Counted from the stretch's first letter, positions 29,647-39,819 are shown. The stretch: 64,000 nt of DNA from Acidimicrobiaceae bacterium (GCA_009845995.1 VXYK01000024.1:1-64000); one strand, 5' to 3'. The notes: a model not told the origin generated them from the letters alone. Made by a program: numbers and translations.

Positions 29647-29981
29647 CAGAGTTCCACTCCAGTGCGGCGGCAGATGCGGACCTTTCGGCCCTCTTCGGTG
29701 ATCAGGTAGCCGACGCGTGTGGCTTTGCCGTCTCCAGGACTCACCACCGCGACGTTGGACACGTCGATCGGCATCGCCTTGTCGATGATTCCACCCTGCT
29801 GGTCGCCGCGGGTCGGGGCTTGGTGTTTGCGCGCGACGTTGATCCCCTCGACGATGACCTTCCCTCTTTCGGGAATGGCCCGTTCCACCACGCCCTCGGC
29901 GCCCTTGTCTTTGCCTGACAGGACGACGACTCGGTCGCCTGCATGGATCTTCATCGGCGCATGCTTTTTTCTGACGCTCAT
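29646..29981 (-). CDS. rplX: 50S ribosomal protein L24
   Basis: L24 of 111 residues, an assembly initiator of the 50S subunit. The KOW motif region reads [19 protein letters not shown], followed by RKHQAP and the PIDVSNV segment. A GTG also sits just before at 29984; the ATG at 29981 is better spaced (7 nt) from GGAGG. It shares one base with the rplN stop. Confidence 0.96.
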   Translation of the reverse strand: MSVRKKHAPMKIHAGDRVVVLSGKDKGAEGVVERAIPERGKVIVEGINVARKHQAPTRGDQQGGIIDKAMPIDVSNVAVVSPGDGKATRVGYLITEEGRKVRICRRTGVEL

Positions 29982-30349
29982 CACAGAACCTCCGGGGCCA
30001 GTGAAACGATGCGCATGAACTGTTTGTCACGCAACTCGCGGCCGACCGGGCCGAAGATACGTGTGCCGCGGGGTTGGCGCTGCTCGTTGATCAGCACCGC
30101 AGCATTCTCGTCGAAGCGGATGTAGCTGCCGTCGGGGCGGCGTTTCTCTTTCTTGACACGGACGACGACGCAGCGGACAACGTCGCCTTTCTTTACCTGT
30201 GCTCCCGGGATGGCGTCTTTGACGGTGGCCACGAATACGTCGCCGATCGACGCATAGCGACGCTTCGAACCGCCGAGGACCTTGATACACAAGACCTCTT
30301 TCGCTCCCGAGTTGTCGGCGACCCGAAGCCGCGACTCTTGCTGGATCAC
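29981..30349 (-). CDS. rplN: 50S ribosomal protein L14
   Basis: L14 of 122 residues at the subunit interface. It begins [19 protein letters not shown], with [15 protein letters not shown] and the end IVSLAPEVL. It overlaps rpsQ by 4 nt. Confidence 0.97.
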   Translation of the reverse strand: MIQQESRLRVADNSGAKEVLCIKVLGGSKRRYASIGDVFVATVKDAIPGAQVKKGDVVRCVVVRVKKEKRRPDGSYIRFDENAAVLINEQRQPRGTRIFGPVGRELRDKQFMRIVSLAPEVL

Positions 30350-30615
30350 TTGGCACGCTCCAGGACTTCCACGAGCCGCCAGCGCTTGTTTTTGGAAAGC
30401 GGACGAGTTTCTTGAACCCGGACGCGGTCGCCCACATTGAGAGTGTTCTCCTCATCGTGGACATGAAGGCGCTTGGTGCGTTGAATGGTCTTCGAATAAC
30501 GACGGTGCTGGACGCGATCGATAGCTTCCACCACGGCGGTCTTGTCCATCTTGTTGGACACGACTAGGCCCTCGCGGACTTTGCGGGCGTTGCGCTGCTC
30601 AGTTGTTTGCGTCAT
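30346..30615 (-). CDS. rpsQ: 30S ribosomal protein S17
   Basis: S17 of 89 residues, an OB-fold 16S binder. Motifs are [14 protein letters not shown] and the [20 protein letters not shown] stretch. The frame is open to 30663; the ATG at 30615, 1 nt after the rpmC stop, gives the family start. Confidence 0.96.
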   Translation of the reverse strand: MTQTTEQRNARKVREGLVVSNKMDKTAVVEAIDRVQHRRYSKTIQRTKRLHVHDEENTLNVGDRVRVQETRPLSKNKRWRLVEVLERAK

Positions 30616-30616
30616 T

Positions 30617-30844
30617 TCAGGCCTCCCTGGCTGCTTCGAGCGCTTCCGCGTCGGCGATCTCACGTGCCCGCAGCTCTGTCAGCACGCGGGCGATGTCCTT
30701 TTTGACGGCTTTCAAGGCAGCCGAATTGTCCAATTGATTGGTGGCGAACTGGAAGCGCAGGTTGAACAGCTCTTCTTTGTAGTCAGCGAGACGCTCGAAG
30801 AGGTCTGTGTCGCCCATCTCAACCAGCGAGGTCTTCTTGGCCAT
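30617..30844 (-). CDS. rpmC: 50S ribosomal protein L29
   Basis: L29 of 75 residues, an all-helical protein at the tunnel exit that contacts SRP and trigger factor. It has [20 protein letters not shown] and the [13 protein letters not shown] segment. It overlaps the rplP stop by one base. Confidence 0.96.
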   Translation of the reverse strand: MAKKTSLVEMGDTDLFERLADYKEELFNLRFQFATNQLDNSAALKAVKKDIARVLTELRAREIADAEALEAAREA

Positions 30845-31260
30845 CAGAACCCCTCCTCACGGGTCACGAAGCGAGCTTTGATCGGCATCTTCTGGATGGC
30901 GCGTTCGATCGCGGCGCGGGCGACGTTTTCGTCGTGGTACGACAGTTCATAAAGAATGCGACCGGGTTTGACGACCGCAACCCAATGTTCCGGGTTGCCT
31001 TTGCCCGACCCCATCCGGGTCTCGGCGGGTTTGCTTGTTACCGGCTTGTCCGGGAAGACATTGATCCAGACCTTGCCGCCGCGCTTTATGTGGCGGGTCA
31101 TGGCGATACGTCCGGCTTCGATCTGACGAGCGGTGATCCATCCGGGCTCGAGAGCCTGGATGCCGAAATCGCCGTAGGTCACCTCGGTTGCACCTTTGGC
31201 AATGCCTTTGGTGCGACCTCGGTGCTGTTTGCGATGTTTGACTTTTTTCGGCATCAACAT
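30844..31260 (-). CDS. rplP: 50S ribosomal protein L16
   Basis: L16 of 138 residues, which helps position A-site tRNA. It has [14 protein letters not shown] near the start, [20 protein letters not shown] and [14 protein letters not shown]. The first ATG at 31260 adds two residues to the usual start at 31254. It follows rpsC by 11 nt. Confidence 0.96.
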   Translation of the reverse strand: MLMPKKVKHRKQHRGRTKGIAKGATEVTYGDFGIQALEPGWITARQIEAGRIAMTRHIKRGGKVWINVFPDKPVTSKPAETRMGSGKGNPEHWVAVVKPGRILYELSYHDENVARAAIERAIQKMPIKARFVTREEGF

Positions 31261-31271
31261 GACGGCAACCT

Positions 31272-32171
31272 TCAGTCGTTCGCGCGGAAGTGGGGAGTCT
31301 CGCTGTGCTCGCGAGTCGAGGCTTCGATGGCGTCCTCTTCGTCGAGGAGCTTTTCGAACTCGGGGTCGGCTTCTTTGATGAGCGGTGCCGGCTCTTCGTC
31401 GATGTCCGGTTCACGCTCGGGAAACTCACGGCGGCGGGCGGCAGCCGAAGAAACGATCTTGCGGGACCTCGACTGGCCAGACGTCTCGCCGGTGGCCATC
31501 GCGGCTTCCAGGGTGGCCTTGTCCTCGGTCTGGGTCTTGTAGGGCAGGATGTCGCCCTTGTACAGCCATACCTTCACGCCGATTCGCCCATAGGTGGTCG
31601 GGGCCTCGCGAAAGCCGTAGTCGACGTCGGCGCGGAGCGTATGCAGCGGCACCCGGCCTTCGAGGTACCACTCGTTGCGAGCCATTTCCGATCCGCCAAG
31701 ACGGCCGGAGCATTGCACTCGGATGCCGAGGGCACCCGCTTTTTGAGCGTTCTGAACGGCACGCTTCATGGCGCGCCGGAACGCCACGCGTCCGGCCAGC
31801 TGATCGGCGATGCCTTGAGCGATCAGCGCGGCGTCGAACTCTGGTTGTTTGATCTCTTGGATGTTGAGTTGGACTTTGGCGTTGCCGGTGATCTTCGTCA
31901 GCCCGGCTCGCAGGCGGTCTGCTTCGCTGCCGCGGCGACCGATGACAATCCCCGGACGGGCAGTGTGAACGTCCACGCGAAGCCGGTCGCGGGTGCGCTC
32001 GACCTCGACCCGGCTGATAGCCGCGTGGGGGAGTTCGGTGAAGAGGAAGTCGCGGATTTGCCAGTCCTCGATCACATTGTCGGCGTACTCCTGGCGATCG
32101 GCGAACCAACGGCTCTTCCACTCCGTTGTAACGCCTAGGCGGAATCCGTAGGGGTTGACCTTCTGTCCCAT
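31272..32171 (-). CDS. rpsC: 30S ribosomal protein S3 with acidic tail
   Basis: S3 of 299 residues, forming the mRNA entry channel. The KH domain holds [15 protein letters not shown], and the C-terminal domain holds [16 protein letters not shown] and [14 protein letters not shown]. The conserved part ends near residue 215. The remaining 80 residues are low-complexity and mostly acidic ([20 protein letters not shown]). Tails on S3 occur in actinobacteria, but this one is long. It abuts rplV (one-base overlap). Confidence 0.96.
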   Translation of the reverse strand: MGQKVNPYGFRLGVTTEWKSRWFADRQEYADNVIEDWQIRDFLFTELPHAAISRVEVERTRDRLRVDVHTARPGIVIGRRGSEADRLRAGLTKITGNAKVQLNIQEIKQPEFDAALIAQGIADQLAGRVAFRRAMKRAVQNAQKAGALGIRVQCSGRLGGSEMARNEWYLEGRVPLHTLRADVDYGFREAPTTYGRIGVKVWLYKGDILPYKTQTEDKATLEAAMATGETSGQSRSRKIVSSAAARRREFPEREPDIDEEPAPLIKEADPEFEKLLDEEDAIEASTREHSETPHFRAND

Positions 32172-32890
32172 CAGTCTTCCTCTCCGGTGTTTGTCCCGGT
32201 TTTTTTGGCATCGCCGTCTTCAGCGGCAGCGTCTTCGGGCTCAATGGCGTCTTCGGGATCATCGGCCTCTGCCGCTTCACCGGTGTCTTCGGTCTCGCTG
32301 GGAGCATCACCGGAGGCCAGGGCCTTCTCGGTAGCAGCCACGATCTCCGCGGCTTGTTCCTCGACTGTTTGTTCAGGCTCTGGTGCCTCTTCGATCTCGT
32401 CTTCGATCTCGCCAACCTGCTCGCGTTCGCGGCTCCGTTGAACTCTGCGTCGGCGGGCCTCGGCTGCGTTGCCGGAGACGCTGCGACCGCTGATCGCCTC
32501 GCGTTCGCGGAGCGCTTCGAGTGTGGCTTCGTCGTACTCGCTCACGATCACGGTGATATGGCAAGTTCGCTTGAGAATAGGAGTGGAACGACCACGGGCC
32601 CGCGGTCGGGCTCTCTTGAGGGTCATCCCCTCGTCGGCGAAACAGGCCGAGACATACAGGTCCTCGGCCATCAGGTTGTCGTTGTGGGTGGCGTTGGCCA
32701 CCGCAGAATCCAGCACTTTTGACACGTCTTTGCTGATCTGACGTTCGGAGAAGGCCAGAATCTCTGAGGCCTCGCCGTAAGACTTGTTGCGAATCTGGTT
32801 GAGCACCTCACGCGCCTTGGATGCCGACGATCGAACGTACTTGGCCTGTGCCCGCGTTCCGGGGCGTTCGTTGGTCTTGGGACCGGTCAT
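32171..32890 (-). CDS. rplV: 50S ribosomal protein L22 with acidic tail
   Basis: L22 of 239 residues; the normal core is about 115. The core has [20 protein letters not shown] and the tunnel-loop part [19 protein letters not shown]. The rest, from about residue 130, begins with an Arg-rich segment and continues as a highly acidic Glu/Asp/Ala tail to the end. It would lie on the ribosome surface. It abuts rpsS by one base. Confidence 0.96.
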   Translation of the reverse strand: MTGPKTNERPGTRAQAKYVRSSASKAREVLNQIRNKSYGEASEILAFSERQISKDVSKVLDSAVANATHNDNLMAEDLYVSACFADEGMTLKRARPRARGRSTPILKRTCHITVIVSEYDEATLEALREREAISGRSVSGNAAEARRRRVQRSREREQVGEIEDEIEEAPEPEQTVEEQAAEIVAATEKALASGDAPSETEDTGEAAEADDPEDAIEPEDAAAEDGDAKKTGTNTGEED

Positions 32891-33168
32891 CAGCGACGGG
32901 CTCCCCGTTCTTGGCCAGCGTGGAACTTGAACGTCCGGGTCGGGGCGAACTCGCCGAGCTTGTGCCCGACCATCGATTCGGTCAGATAGACCGGGACGTG
33001 CTTGCGACCGTCGTGGACTGCGATCGTGTGGCCCACCATGTCAGGGATGATGGTCGACCGTCGTGACCAAGTTTTGATGACCTTCTTGGTGCCTGACTCG
33101 TTGAGAGCATCCACCTTCTTGAGGAGGTGATCATCAACGAAAGGACCCTTTTTGAGACTACGCGGCAT
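32890..33168 (-). CDS. rpsS: 30S ribosomal protein S19
   Basis: S19 of 92 residues, in the head of the 30S. It begins [19 protein letters not shown] and contains [20 protein letters not shown]. The frame extends upstream to 33267, but the ATG at 33168, 5 nt after the rplB stop, is the family start. Confidence 0.97.
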   Translation of the reverse strand: MPRSLKKGPFVDDHLLKKVDALNESGTKKVIKTWSRRSTIIPDMVGHTIAVHDGRKHVPVYLTESMVGHKLGEFAPTRTFKFHAGQERGARR

Positions 33169-33173
33169 GACTG

Positions 33174-34010
33174 TTACCTCCGCGAACCGCGTGTCCGGCG
33201 ACGGCGCACGATTAGCTTGTCGGATTCCTGTTTCTTCTTGCGGGTTCGGCCTTCGGGCTTGCCCCAAGGTGAGACCGGATGGCGACCACCTGAAGTCTTG
33301 CCCTCCCCGCCGCCGTGGGGGTGATCAACCGGGTTCATGGCTACGCCGCGGGTTTGCGGGCGCTTGCCCTTCCAGCGGTTGCGTCCGGCCTTACCGATCT
33401 TGAGGAGCTCGTGGGCCGAATTGCCGACCTCGCCGATTGTGGCCCGACAATCGATCGGCACACGACGCATCTCCGTACTGGGCAGGCGCAAGGTGGCGTA
33501 GTTGCCTTCCTTGGCGACCATGTGGATGGCGGTGCCGGCTGAGCGGCCCATCTTGGCGCCCGCACCGGCCTTGAGTTCCACGTTGTGGACCACGGTACCG
33601 ACGGGGATGTAACGCAGGGGCAGAGCATTGCCGACTCGAATGTCGGCGCCTCTACCGGACTGCAGTTTGTCGCCGACTTTGAGATCACGGGGAGCGAGGA
33701 TGTAGCGCTTCTCGCCATCGTGATAGTGCAGAAGAGCGATATTGCAGGTTCGGTTGGGATCGTATTCGATGGATGCGACCGTCGCCGTCACACCGTCTTT
33801 GGAGCGGTTGAAATCGATCACTCGGTAACGCCGCTTGTGGCCGCCGCCGCGGTGACGAGAAGTCTTCCGTCCGTGGTTGTTCCGCCCACCGGTGTTGGAC
33901 TTTCCGCTGACGAGGCTGCGTTCGGGGGTTCTTGAAGTGATCTCCGAAAAATCAGATGACGTCTGAAAACGACGGCCTGGACTTGTCGGTTTGCGTTTAC
34001 GAATACCCAT
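33174..34010 (-). CDS. rplB: 50S ribosomal protein L2
   Basis: L2 of 278 residues, needed for peptidyl transfer and subunit association. It has the [23 protein letters not shown] region (here [19 protein letters not shown]), the [15 protein letters not shown] segment and [18 protein letters not shown], whose His is essential. Normal length. It is 1 nt from rplW. Confidence 0.98.
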   Translation of the reverse strand: MGIRKRKPTSPGRRFQTSSDFSEITSRTPERSLVSGKSNTGGRNNHGRKTSRHRGGGHKRRYRVIDFNRSKDGVTATVASIEYDPNRTCNIALLHYHDGEKRYILAPRDLKVGDKLQSGRGADIRVGNALPLRYIPVGTVVHNVELKAGAGAKMGRSAGTAIHMVAKEGNYATLRLPSTEMRRVPIDCRATIGEVGNSAHELLKIGKAGRNRWKGKRPQTRGVAMNPVDHPHGGGEGKTSGGRHPVSPWGKPEGRTRKKKQESDKLIVRRRRTRGSRR

Positions 34011-34011
34011 G

Positions 34012-34302
34012 TCAGGCCTCGAACAGATCTATTGAGTCACCCTCGGCGAGAGTGACGCGGGCACGCTTTTGATCGCTGCTGCGAACCCAGCGACCCGAGC
34101 GCCGTTCGCGCTTGCGTTTACCCTTGCGGTTCAGGGTGTTCACCTTCAGCACCGAAACATCGAAGATTGTCTCGACTGCATCGCGAATCTCGGACTTGGA
34201 AGCCTTGGGGGCCACAACGAAGGTGTAGACGCCCTCTTCAAGCAACGTGTAGGACTTCTCAGATACAACGGGGCGCAGGATGACGTCACGATGGTCTTTC
34301 AC
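34012..34302 (-). CDS. rplW: 50S ribosomal protein L23
   Basis: L23 of 96 residues at the tunnel exit, the docking site for trigger factor and SRP. It has [19 protein letters not shown], then [18 protein letters not shown] and [15 protein letters not shown]. It overlaps rplD by 4 nt. Confidence 0.96.
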   Translation of the reverse strand: MKDHRDVILRPVVSEKSYTLLEEGVYTFVVAPKASKSEIRDAVETIFDVSVLKVNTLNRKGKRKRERRSGRWVRSSDQKRARVTLAEGDSIDLFEA

Positions 34303-34994
34303 TTCTCCTCCTCGTTGTCACTGGTGGTTTGCGGTCCGGTGGTCGCGTAGTCGAGCGTCGCTTTGGTGAACACGACCACGTCGGAATCCAAGATGTCGTG
34401 GGTGTTGAGTTCAGATGAGTGCAGGCAGGACACGTGCGGAAGGTTGCGGAAGCTCTTCTGTGCGTTGCCGTCACCATCGTCGAGCACGACAAGAACCTTG
34501 CCCGCCGCGCCGATGGCCTCAAGCGCTGCGCTGGCGTCCTTGGTCTTGGGAGTCTCGAAACTCCATTCGTCAACCACAATGACGTTGCCCTCGCTGGCCC
34601 GGTCGGACAGCGCGCCTGCCAACGCGAGCTTGATCATCTTCTTCGGTGTCCGCTGGCTGTAGTCACGGGGTTTGGGGCCGTGGGCGATACCGCCGCCACG
34701 CCAGATAGGTGAGTTGCGTGATCCGGCGCGGGCGCGGCCCGTTCCTTTCTGGCGCCACGGTTTTGCGCCGCCGCCACGAACTTCGGAGCGGCTCTTGGTG
34801 CTGTGCGTGCCGGCTCTTTTGGCGGCGAGTTGAGCTGTTACGACCTGGTGCATCACCGCAATATTCGGTTCGACGCTGAAGAGGTCGGCAGCCAGCACCA
34901 CCTTGCCCGCGTCGGTGCCTTGCTGTGTCTTCACGGTGACGGTCTTTTTGGCCGGTTTTTTCTTTGAAGACTGCGCCTCAGCCATCTCAGCCAC
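34299..34994 (-). CDS. rplD: 50S ribosomal protein L4
   Basis: L4 of 231 residues, with the tunnel-lining loop [20 protein letters not shown] and [19 protein letters not shown]4 represses the S10 operon in E. coli. It has a Lys-rich N-terminus of about 25 residues ([13 protein letters not shown]) and overlaps rplC by 8 nt. Confidence 0.96.
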   Translation of the reverse strand: MAEMAEAQSSKKKPAKKTVTVKTQQGTDAGKVVLAADLFSVEPNIAVMHQVVTAQLAAKRAGTHSTKSRSEVRGGGAKPWRQKGTGRARAGSRNSPIWRGGGIAHGPKPRDYSQRTPKKMIKLALAGALSDRASEGNVIVVDEWSFETPKTKDASAALEAIGAAGKVLVVLDDGDGNAQKSFRNLPHVSCLHSSELNTHDILDSDVVVFTKATLDYATTGPQTTSDNEEEK

Positions 34995-35625
34995 CCTTCA
35001 CCGCATTGCGGACTATCACGGTTCCACCGGCTGGACCGGGTACAGAGCCCCGAACCAGGATCACTTCGGCAGTGGGATCGCTCTTGACGACTTCAAGGTT
35101 GAGGGTGGTGACCTTCTCATTGCCCGCCCGACCCGGCATCTTGCGACCCCGAAAGACGCGTGACGGTGTGGCGCATTGACCGATAGCGCCGGGTTTCCGA
35201 TGCACCTTGTGGGCACCGTGGGAAGCGGGCGAACCCTTGAAACCGTGTCGTTTCATCACACCCGAAAAACCCTTGCCCCGAGAGATTGCAGTCACGTCCA
35301 CGCGTTCGCCTTGATCAAGTAGATCGGCCGCGATTTGTTGACCGACCGAATATTCCGAGACGTCATCCAGTCGCAGTTCGACGAGTTTGCGACCCGGTTC
35401 AACACCGGCAGAGGAGAAATGGCCTGCTTCAGGCATGTTCAGTTTTCCTGCATCCTTTTGACCGAGTGTCACCTGGATCGCGGAGTAACCGTCATTTTCG
35501 GGTGTCTTGATTTGCACGACGCGGCAAGGCGATACGCGCAGAACAGTGACTGGAACGACACGGTTCTGATCGTCCCATATCTGCGTCATGCCGACTTTTT
35601 CGCCGACGATCGCCTTGCTGGCCAT
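34987..35625 (-). CDS. rplC: 50S ribosomal protein L3
   Basis: L3 of 212 residues, an early assembly protein reaching the peptidyl-transferase centre. It has IVGEKVGMTQIWDD, the RGKGFSGVMKRHGFKG loop, then PGRKMPGRAGNEKVTTLNL. It is now the first gene of this S10-type transcript because rpsJ is separated from it by 2.7 kb. Confidence 0.97.
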   Translation of the reverse strand: MASKAIVGEKVGMTQIWDDQNRVVPVTVLRVSPCRVVQIKTPENDGYSAIQVTLGQKDAGKLNMPEAGHFSSAGVEPGRKLVELRLDDVSEYSVGQQIAADLLDQGERVDVTAISRGKGFSGVMKRHGFKGSPASHGAHKVHRKPGAIGQCATPSRVFRGRKMPGRAGNEKVTTLNLEVVKSDPTAEVILVRGSVPGPAGGTVIVRNAVKGG

Positions 35626-35668
35626 AATTGAGTCCTGTGGTCCTAGTGAGAGCTGCCGCTCACGCGAG

Positions 35669-35697
35669 CGCTCCGCACGGGCGGACCCGGCGGAGCG
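35669..35697 (-). promoter_or_regulatory. strong hairpin in the rplC leader
   Basis: The arms 35669-35676 plus 35678-35681 pair with 35686-35697, making a 12-bp GC stem with one bulged base and a 4-nt loop. It stands 44 nt upstream of the rplC start in the 364-bp gap before the permease. The gap also has the repeat copy B and, at 35812-35817, a TATAAG that could be a -10 element but has no good -35. It may be an S10-leader-like regulator or attenuator; no T-run follows. Confidence 0.45.
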
Positions 35698-35841
35698 TGT
35701 TTCGGTTTTGCGATGTGGTTCCCGTAGGCCTTCATCGACGTCGGTTGTTGTGGCGCGAGTCCCAAAGGAAACCCTCGCCGAACAAGACTTCGGAGCCTAT
35801 CGGCAAATCTCCTTATAACAACCGTCGTCAGAGCCGTTGCT

Positions 35842-35892
35842 TTCCCGCTCTTGTTCGCTTCGCTCACTGGGCCGCTCGGGCCACGGCCTCGC
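35842..35892. repeat. dispersed ~50-bp repeat, copy B
   Basis: This is nearly identical to copy A (8476-8525): two substitutions and one inserted T. It lies in the gap between rplC and the permease gene, at one border of the non-ribosomal island. A minus-strand open frame (35797-36198) reading through it gives ERSEQERE, as in tsaB, but that frame is probably not a gene. Confidence 0.75.
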
Positions 35893-35989
35893 TGCCTGAA
35901 CCGATGCGAATCGACTGATTATGCCTGATCGCTCGGCCTCAGGGGGGCATCCCCGGATCGTTGCCCGCTTCGTTGTAGCGTCCGCGTCA

Positions 35990-37105
35990 ATGACACCAGA
36001 TGAAACGGGCCTGACAGCTGAAGGCGACGATGGTGTTGCCAGCGCAGAAGAGATGTCCGTTTCTTCGTCTTCGGTGCCCCGTTGGGTGGTCAAAGCAATC
36101 GCGCTGTTCTGGCTCGGCTGGGTCGTCGTATACATCGGCACCGGCGCGGTCCGGGCATTGCGCTCGTTGTTCGTGGTCTTGCTGATCTCGATTTTCATCA
36201 GTTTCGCGGTGGAACCAGCGGTGAATCGAATGGAGACTTGGAAGATTCGGCGCGGCGTGGGCGTGTGGATCGTCTATCTCGTGTCGTTACTCGCCATGGC
36301 AGGGTTTTCGGCGGCGATAGGCACAGCCCTTGCCGACCAGATCGACAGTCTCATCGATGAGGCCCCCACCTACCTTGATGACCTCGAAGGCTGGTTGCAG
36401 GACAACATCGACGACGACATCGACCTGCAGAGGATTCAAGACGAGTTTGTCGAGGGCGGGGGAATCAGCGATCTTGCTGAACGCTTCGCTGACGATCTGG
36501 TCAACCTTGGCACCACCCTGCTCAACATCGTGTTCCAGGCGTTCACCGTCTTACTGTTCACCTTCTACCTGGTCGCCGAAGGTCCGAAGCTACGCCTCAC
36601 GATCGGATCGCTGTTAGCACCCAAACGCCAAGAGATGCTGATGAACATCTGGGATCTGGCGATCGAGAAGACGGGAGGCTACGTGTACTCCCGCACCATC
36701 CTCGCAGTGCTCTCCGCTTTGGCACACGGGATCGTGTTCGAGATTCTTGACGTTCCCTTTCCGATACCCCTAGCGCTTTGGGTCGGGGTTGTCTCCCAGT
36801 TCATCCCGGTGATCGGCACGTACTTCGCGGGTGCGTTGCCGGTGCTGGTCACCGTGCTCGACGAACCGCGCAAGGCGCTATGGGTGCTGGTCATGATCGT
36901 GCTGTATCAGCAAGTCGAGAACTACCTGCTGTCTCCGAGAATCACAGCCCACACCATGGAAATCCATGTGGCGGTGGCGTTTGGTTCGGTGTTGGTCGGC
37001 GCGGCGCTGCTCGGCGTTGTCGGTGCGTTGTTGGCTCTGCCCTTTGCCGCAACCGTTCAGGCGTTCGTCTCGGGCTATCTGCATCACCGCGAGCTCAACG
37101 AATAG
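35990..37105 (+). CDS. AI-2E-family membrane permease
   Basis: A membrane protein of the AI-2E/PerM family (371 residues from this start). It shows about seven or eight hydrophobic segments, a long soluble loop around 130-190 of mostly acidic helices, and the family features VILYQQVENYLLSPRI (here VLYQQVENYLLSPRI) and the glycine-rich end. Members export autoinducer-2 or act as ion or small-molecule permeases; the substrate cannot be told. The first ATG is 35921, and I prefer 35990 because the intervening part is not family-like. It is the only plus-strand gene between 12.5 and 57 kb. Confidence 0.85.
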   Translation: MTPDETGLTAEGDDGVASAEEMSVSSSSVPRWVVKAIALFWLGWVVVYIGTGAVRALRSLFVVLLISIFISFAVEPAVNRMETWKIRRGVGVWIVYLVSLLAMAGFSAAIGTALADQIDSLIDEAPTYLDDLEGWLQDNIDDDIDLQRIQDEFVEGGGISDLAERFADDLVNLGTTLLNIVFQAFTVLLFTFYLVAEGPKLRLTIGSLLAPKRQEMLMNIWDLAIEKTGGYVYSRTILAVLSALAHGIVFEILDVPFPIPLALWVGVVSQFIPVIGTYFAGALPVLVTVLDEPRKALWVLVMIVLYQQVENYLLSPRITAHTMEIHVAVAFGSVLVGAALLGVVGALLALPFAATVQAFVSGYLHHRELNE

Positions 37106-37131
37106 CCGGATCGCCTGTTGGTTGAACGAAC

Positions 37132-38115
37132 CTAGTTGACCAAGCCTTGAACCTGGGCGAAGTCGCCTACCACTGATTCGGGTGCAGGTGCGTCGATTGA
37201 GATGCTGTCATCGAAGTCGAAATACTCGATGACGGTCTGCCAACTGGGTATTGCGATGTCCGGGTTGTCCTCGGCGCCGAACGCTCCCGCGAATCCCCCG
37301 AAGATTCCGGATAGATCCACGGCCAGCTTGCGCAGCAGCATGTCGTCGTCGATCCAGACATCAACGGGCAGGCTCCCTTCCAAGGAACCGCCAAAATCGC
37401 CTCCGAATGCGTCTTGCCCAGTGTCAGTGGAAAGCAGGTTGGCAAACGGGACGATGAATCGGAGGTGTGTTGTGGGCACGCCGTGTAGGTCTTCGTCTCC
37501 GAGAACTGTTGCTTCTTCAGCAGCGTCCGCCAGACCTCGCAGATCCGTTGCGGGGTCACATTCCCCCGAGCCCATCTCAAGATTCGCCAGAGGTGAGGCA
37601 CACGCGATCGCGAACTGCTCTGAGAATCCGGGGCCGACCGTCAACCAGGCCGTTTCGCCTTCGAAGTCGGGGAACATCTGCTGTGCGAAAGCACCGGGGA
37701 AACCTGCGTATGTCTGGCCGTCAACGATTCGAACCGTAAGCGGCGGAGCCGACGGGTCCCCGCCGCCGGCAAGCATTGCCTCAATATCTCCCTCAGTGTC
37801 AACCTGGAAATCTACTGTTAGGGGTTCACCGGAAGCTTCAACCATTTCGCCTTCAAGCCTCGTCTGGCCGCGTGCCGCGCTCCCGGTTGTCGCATCAATG
37901 GCAGCCAACAGGAGTTCCCCGGGCGAAAGATCTTCAGGAGGCGGTTCAGTAGTGGTTTCGTTTTCGGGCGCGGTGGTCTCGGTCGGGGCTTCGGTGGCTT
38001 CCGGAGCCCCGTTGACCGTGACGGTGTCGTTACCGCAACCTGTCGCGATCAGAACCAGGACCGCTGCGACTGCTGCGACTCTGAACATGCTGGACACGCT
38101 CGTCAGGTTGGACAT
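37132..38115 (-). CDS. secreted lipoprotein, LppX/LprG-like
   Basis: A lipoprotein of about 327 residues with signal peptide SMFRVAAVAAVLVLIATGCG, the Cys in the lipobox ATGC. A Thr/Glu/Pro-rich linker follows, then a domain with alternating beta strands (GQTRLEGEMVEASG, VDFQVDTEGDIEAML, DVWIDDDMLLRKLAVDLSG) resembling the LppX/LprAFG lipid-binding fold. The ATG at 38115 is 6 nt after AAAGGG and is chosen over 38121. It is convergent with the permease across 26 bp. The lipid-carrier role is inferred from the family shape. Confidence 0.7.
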   Translation of the reverse strand: MSNLTSVSSMFRVAAVAAVLVLIATGCGNDTVTVNGAPEATEAPTETTAPENETTTEPPPEDLSPGELLLAAIDATTGSAARGQTRLEGEMVEASGEPLTVDFQVDTEGDIEAMLAGGGDPSAPPLTVRIVDGQTYAGFPGAFAQQMFPDFEGETAWLTVGPGFSEQFAIACASPLANLEMGSGECDPATDLRGLADAAEEATVLGDEDLHGVPTTHLRFIVPFANLLSTDTGQDAFGGDFGGSLEGSLPVDVWIDDDMLLRKLAVDLSGIFGGFAGAFGAEDNPDIAIPSWQTVIEYFDFDDSISIDAPAPESVVGDFAQVQGLVN

Positions 38116-38248
38116 AGTCATCCCTTTATGTCGTCGGTTACCCGTATCGACGCCCGCGCGACGGATTCGGTTCCATCCATCCCAAATCTAGAGCAGATTT
38201 TTTTGGGCCTGTTGGATGCTGCGTTGCTCGGCCGCTGTGGCCTGTTGC

Positions 38249-38296
38249 TTGCCGCTCTTGTTCGCTGTGCGAACGGGGCCGCTCGCCCTAGGCCTG
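38249..38296. repeat. dispersed repeat, diverged copy C
   Basis: This shares CCGCTCTTGTTCGCT and GGGGCCGCTCG with copies A and B but is diverged in the rest. It overlaps the last codons and stop of rpsJ. An 11-bp direct repeat of the rpsJ end (GCCTGTTGGAT) occurs at 38208-38218 and 38293-38303, separated by the repeat. Together with copy B it borders the permease/lipoprotein island. A weak AT-rich hairpin (38184-38200) followed by TTTT lies before it. Confidence 0.6.
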
Positions 38297-38608
38297 TTGG
38301 ATCTTGATTTCGATGTCGACGCCGGCCGGCAGGTCAAGGCGCTGCAGGGAATCGACCGTCTTGGGAGAAGGCTCCAGGATGTCCAACAGACGCTTGTGAA
38401 TGCGCATCTCGAAGTGTTCCCGTGAGTCCTTGTCTTTGAACGGGCCCTTGATGACTGTGAAGCGATGCTTCTCTGTCGGCAACGGGATCGGACCCGACAA
38501 ACGAGCTTGGGTTCTCTTGACCGTTTCAACGATCTTTTTTGTTGACTGATCGATGATCTCGTGGTCGTAAGCCTTGAGCCGGATGCGGATCTTCTGTCCC
38601 GTTGCCAT
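38288..38608 (-). CDS. rpsJ: 30S ribosomal protein S10
   Basis: S10 of 106 residues (also NusE). It has [20 protein letters not shown], then [20 protein letters not shown] and the ending [15 protein letters not shown]. The frame extends upstream to 38695; the ATG at 38608, 10 nt after the tuf stop, fits. In other bacteria it directly precedes rplC; here it ends at a repeat 2.7 kb from rplC. Confidence 0.96.
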   Translation of the reverse strand: MATGQKIRIRLKAYDHEIIDQSTKKIVETVKRTQARLSGPIPLPTEKHRFTVIKGPFKDKDSREHFEMRIHKRLLDILEPSPKTVDSLQRLDLPAGVDIEIKIQQA

Positions 38609-38618
38609 AGTCAGCTCG

Positions 38619-39806
38619 TTACTTGATGATCTTCGTAACCGAACCGGCACCAACGGTGCGGCCGCCTTCGCGGATAGCGAAGCGAAGCCCTTCATCCATG
38701 GCGATCGGATTGATCAGCTCGACATGCATCGCGGTGTTGTCGCCGGGCATGCACATCTCGGTGCCCTCGGGCAACGAAATGGTGCCCGTGATGTCTGTCG
38801 TGCGGAAGTAGAACTGCGGTCGATAGTTGGTGAAGAAGGGCTTGTGACGGCCGCCTTCCTGCTTTGACAACACGTAGACCTGCGCTTCGAACTCCGTGTG
38901 GGGAGTGATGCTCCCGGGAGCAGCGAGAACCTGGCCACGCTGAACGCCGTCCTTGTCGACACCGCGCAACAGTGCACCGATGTTGTCGCCCGCTTGACCC
39001 TGGTCGAGCAGCTTGCGGAACATCTCCACACCAGTACAGGTCGTCTTCGAGGTCGGGCGGATGCCGACAATCTCAATCTCGTCGCCAGTGTTGACAATGC
39101 CCTGTTCGACCTTGCCGGTCACCACGGTGCCACGGCCCGTGATCGAAAAGACATCCTCGATCGGCATGAGGAAAGGCTTGTCAAGGTCGCGCTCGGGGGT
39201 GGGCACGTAGTCGTCCACCTGAGCCATGAGATCCATGATGGCCTCTGCCGCATCGGCGTCTCCCTCAAGAGCTTTGAGCGCGGAGACATGCACCACGGGA
39301 GTGTCATCTCCCGGGAAGTCGTATTCGTTGAGGAGCTCACGCACCTCCATCTCGACGAGCTCCAACAGCTCTTCGTCGTCGACCATGTCGACCTTGTTGA
39401 GCGCGACCGCGATCTTGGGAACGCCGACCTGACGAGCAAGCAACACATGCTCACGGGTCTGGGGCATCGGGCCGTCAGCTGCGGACACGACGAGGATCGC
39501 CCCGTCGACCTGAGCCGCGCCGGTGATCATGTTCTTGATGTAGTCAGCGTGACCGGGCATGTCGACATGGGCGTAGTGACGGTTGTGCGTCTCGTACTCC
39601 ACGTGTGACACGTTGATCGTGATGCCGCGCTCGCGCTCCTCGGGAGCGTTGTCGATGTTCTCGAAGTCGGTGAAGGCCGAACCTTCAACGTGATCGGAGA
39701 GAACTTTGGTGATCGCTGCAGTCAGCGTGGTCTTGCCGTGATCGATGTGGCCCATCGTTCCTACGTTGACGTGCGGCTTGTCCCGCTTAAACGTCTCCTT
39801 GGCCAT
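38619..39806 (-). CDS. tuf: elongation factor Tu
   Basis: EF-Tu of 395 residues, the GTPase that delivers aminoacyl-tRNA. The G1 motif GHIDHGKT, the switch II segment [12 protein letters not shown] (D-M-P-G-H) and NKVD are intact. The C-terminus [19 protein letters not shown] is standard. An SD (GAGGAAGG) precedes the ATG. It follows fusA after 79 bp containing short tandem repeats. Confidence 0.98.
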   Translation of the reverse strand: MAKETFKRDKPHVNVGTMGHIDHGKTTLTAAITKVLSDHVEGSAFTDFENIDNAPEERERGITINVSHVEYETHNRHYAHVDMPGHADYIKNMITGAAQVDGAILVVSAADGPMPQTREHVLLARQVGVPKIAVALNKVDMVDDEELLELVEMEVRELLNEYDFPGDDTPVVHVSALKALEGDADAAEAIMDLMAQVDDYVPTPERDLDKPFLMPIEDVFSITGRGTVVTGKVEQGIVNTGDEIEIVGIRPTSKTTCTGVEMFRKLLDQGQAGDNIGALLRGVDKDGVQRGQVLAAPGSITPHTEFEAQVYVLSKQEGGRHKPFFTNYRPQFYFRTTDITGTISLPEGTEMCMPGDNTAMHVELINPIAMDEGLRFAIREGGRTVGAGSVTKIIK

Positions 39807-39819
39807 AACTGCCTTCCTC

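Noticed and set aside
29080..30030. 316-residue version of L5 with a long N-terminus
   Set aside because: The extra part is the shadow of rplX in another frame; the ATG at 29646 matches the L5 family start.
35797..36198. 133-residue minus-strand frame containing ERSEQERE
   Set aside because: It reads through repeat copy B and the start of the permease gene; low-complexity and no family.
38184..38204. Intrinsic terminator of rpsJ
   Set aside because: The hairpin is weak and AT-rich, and the T-run is on the plus strand, opposite to rpsJ.
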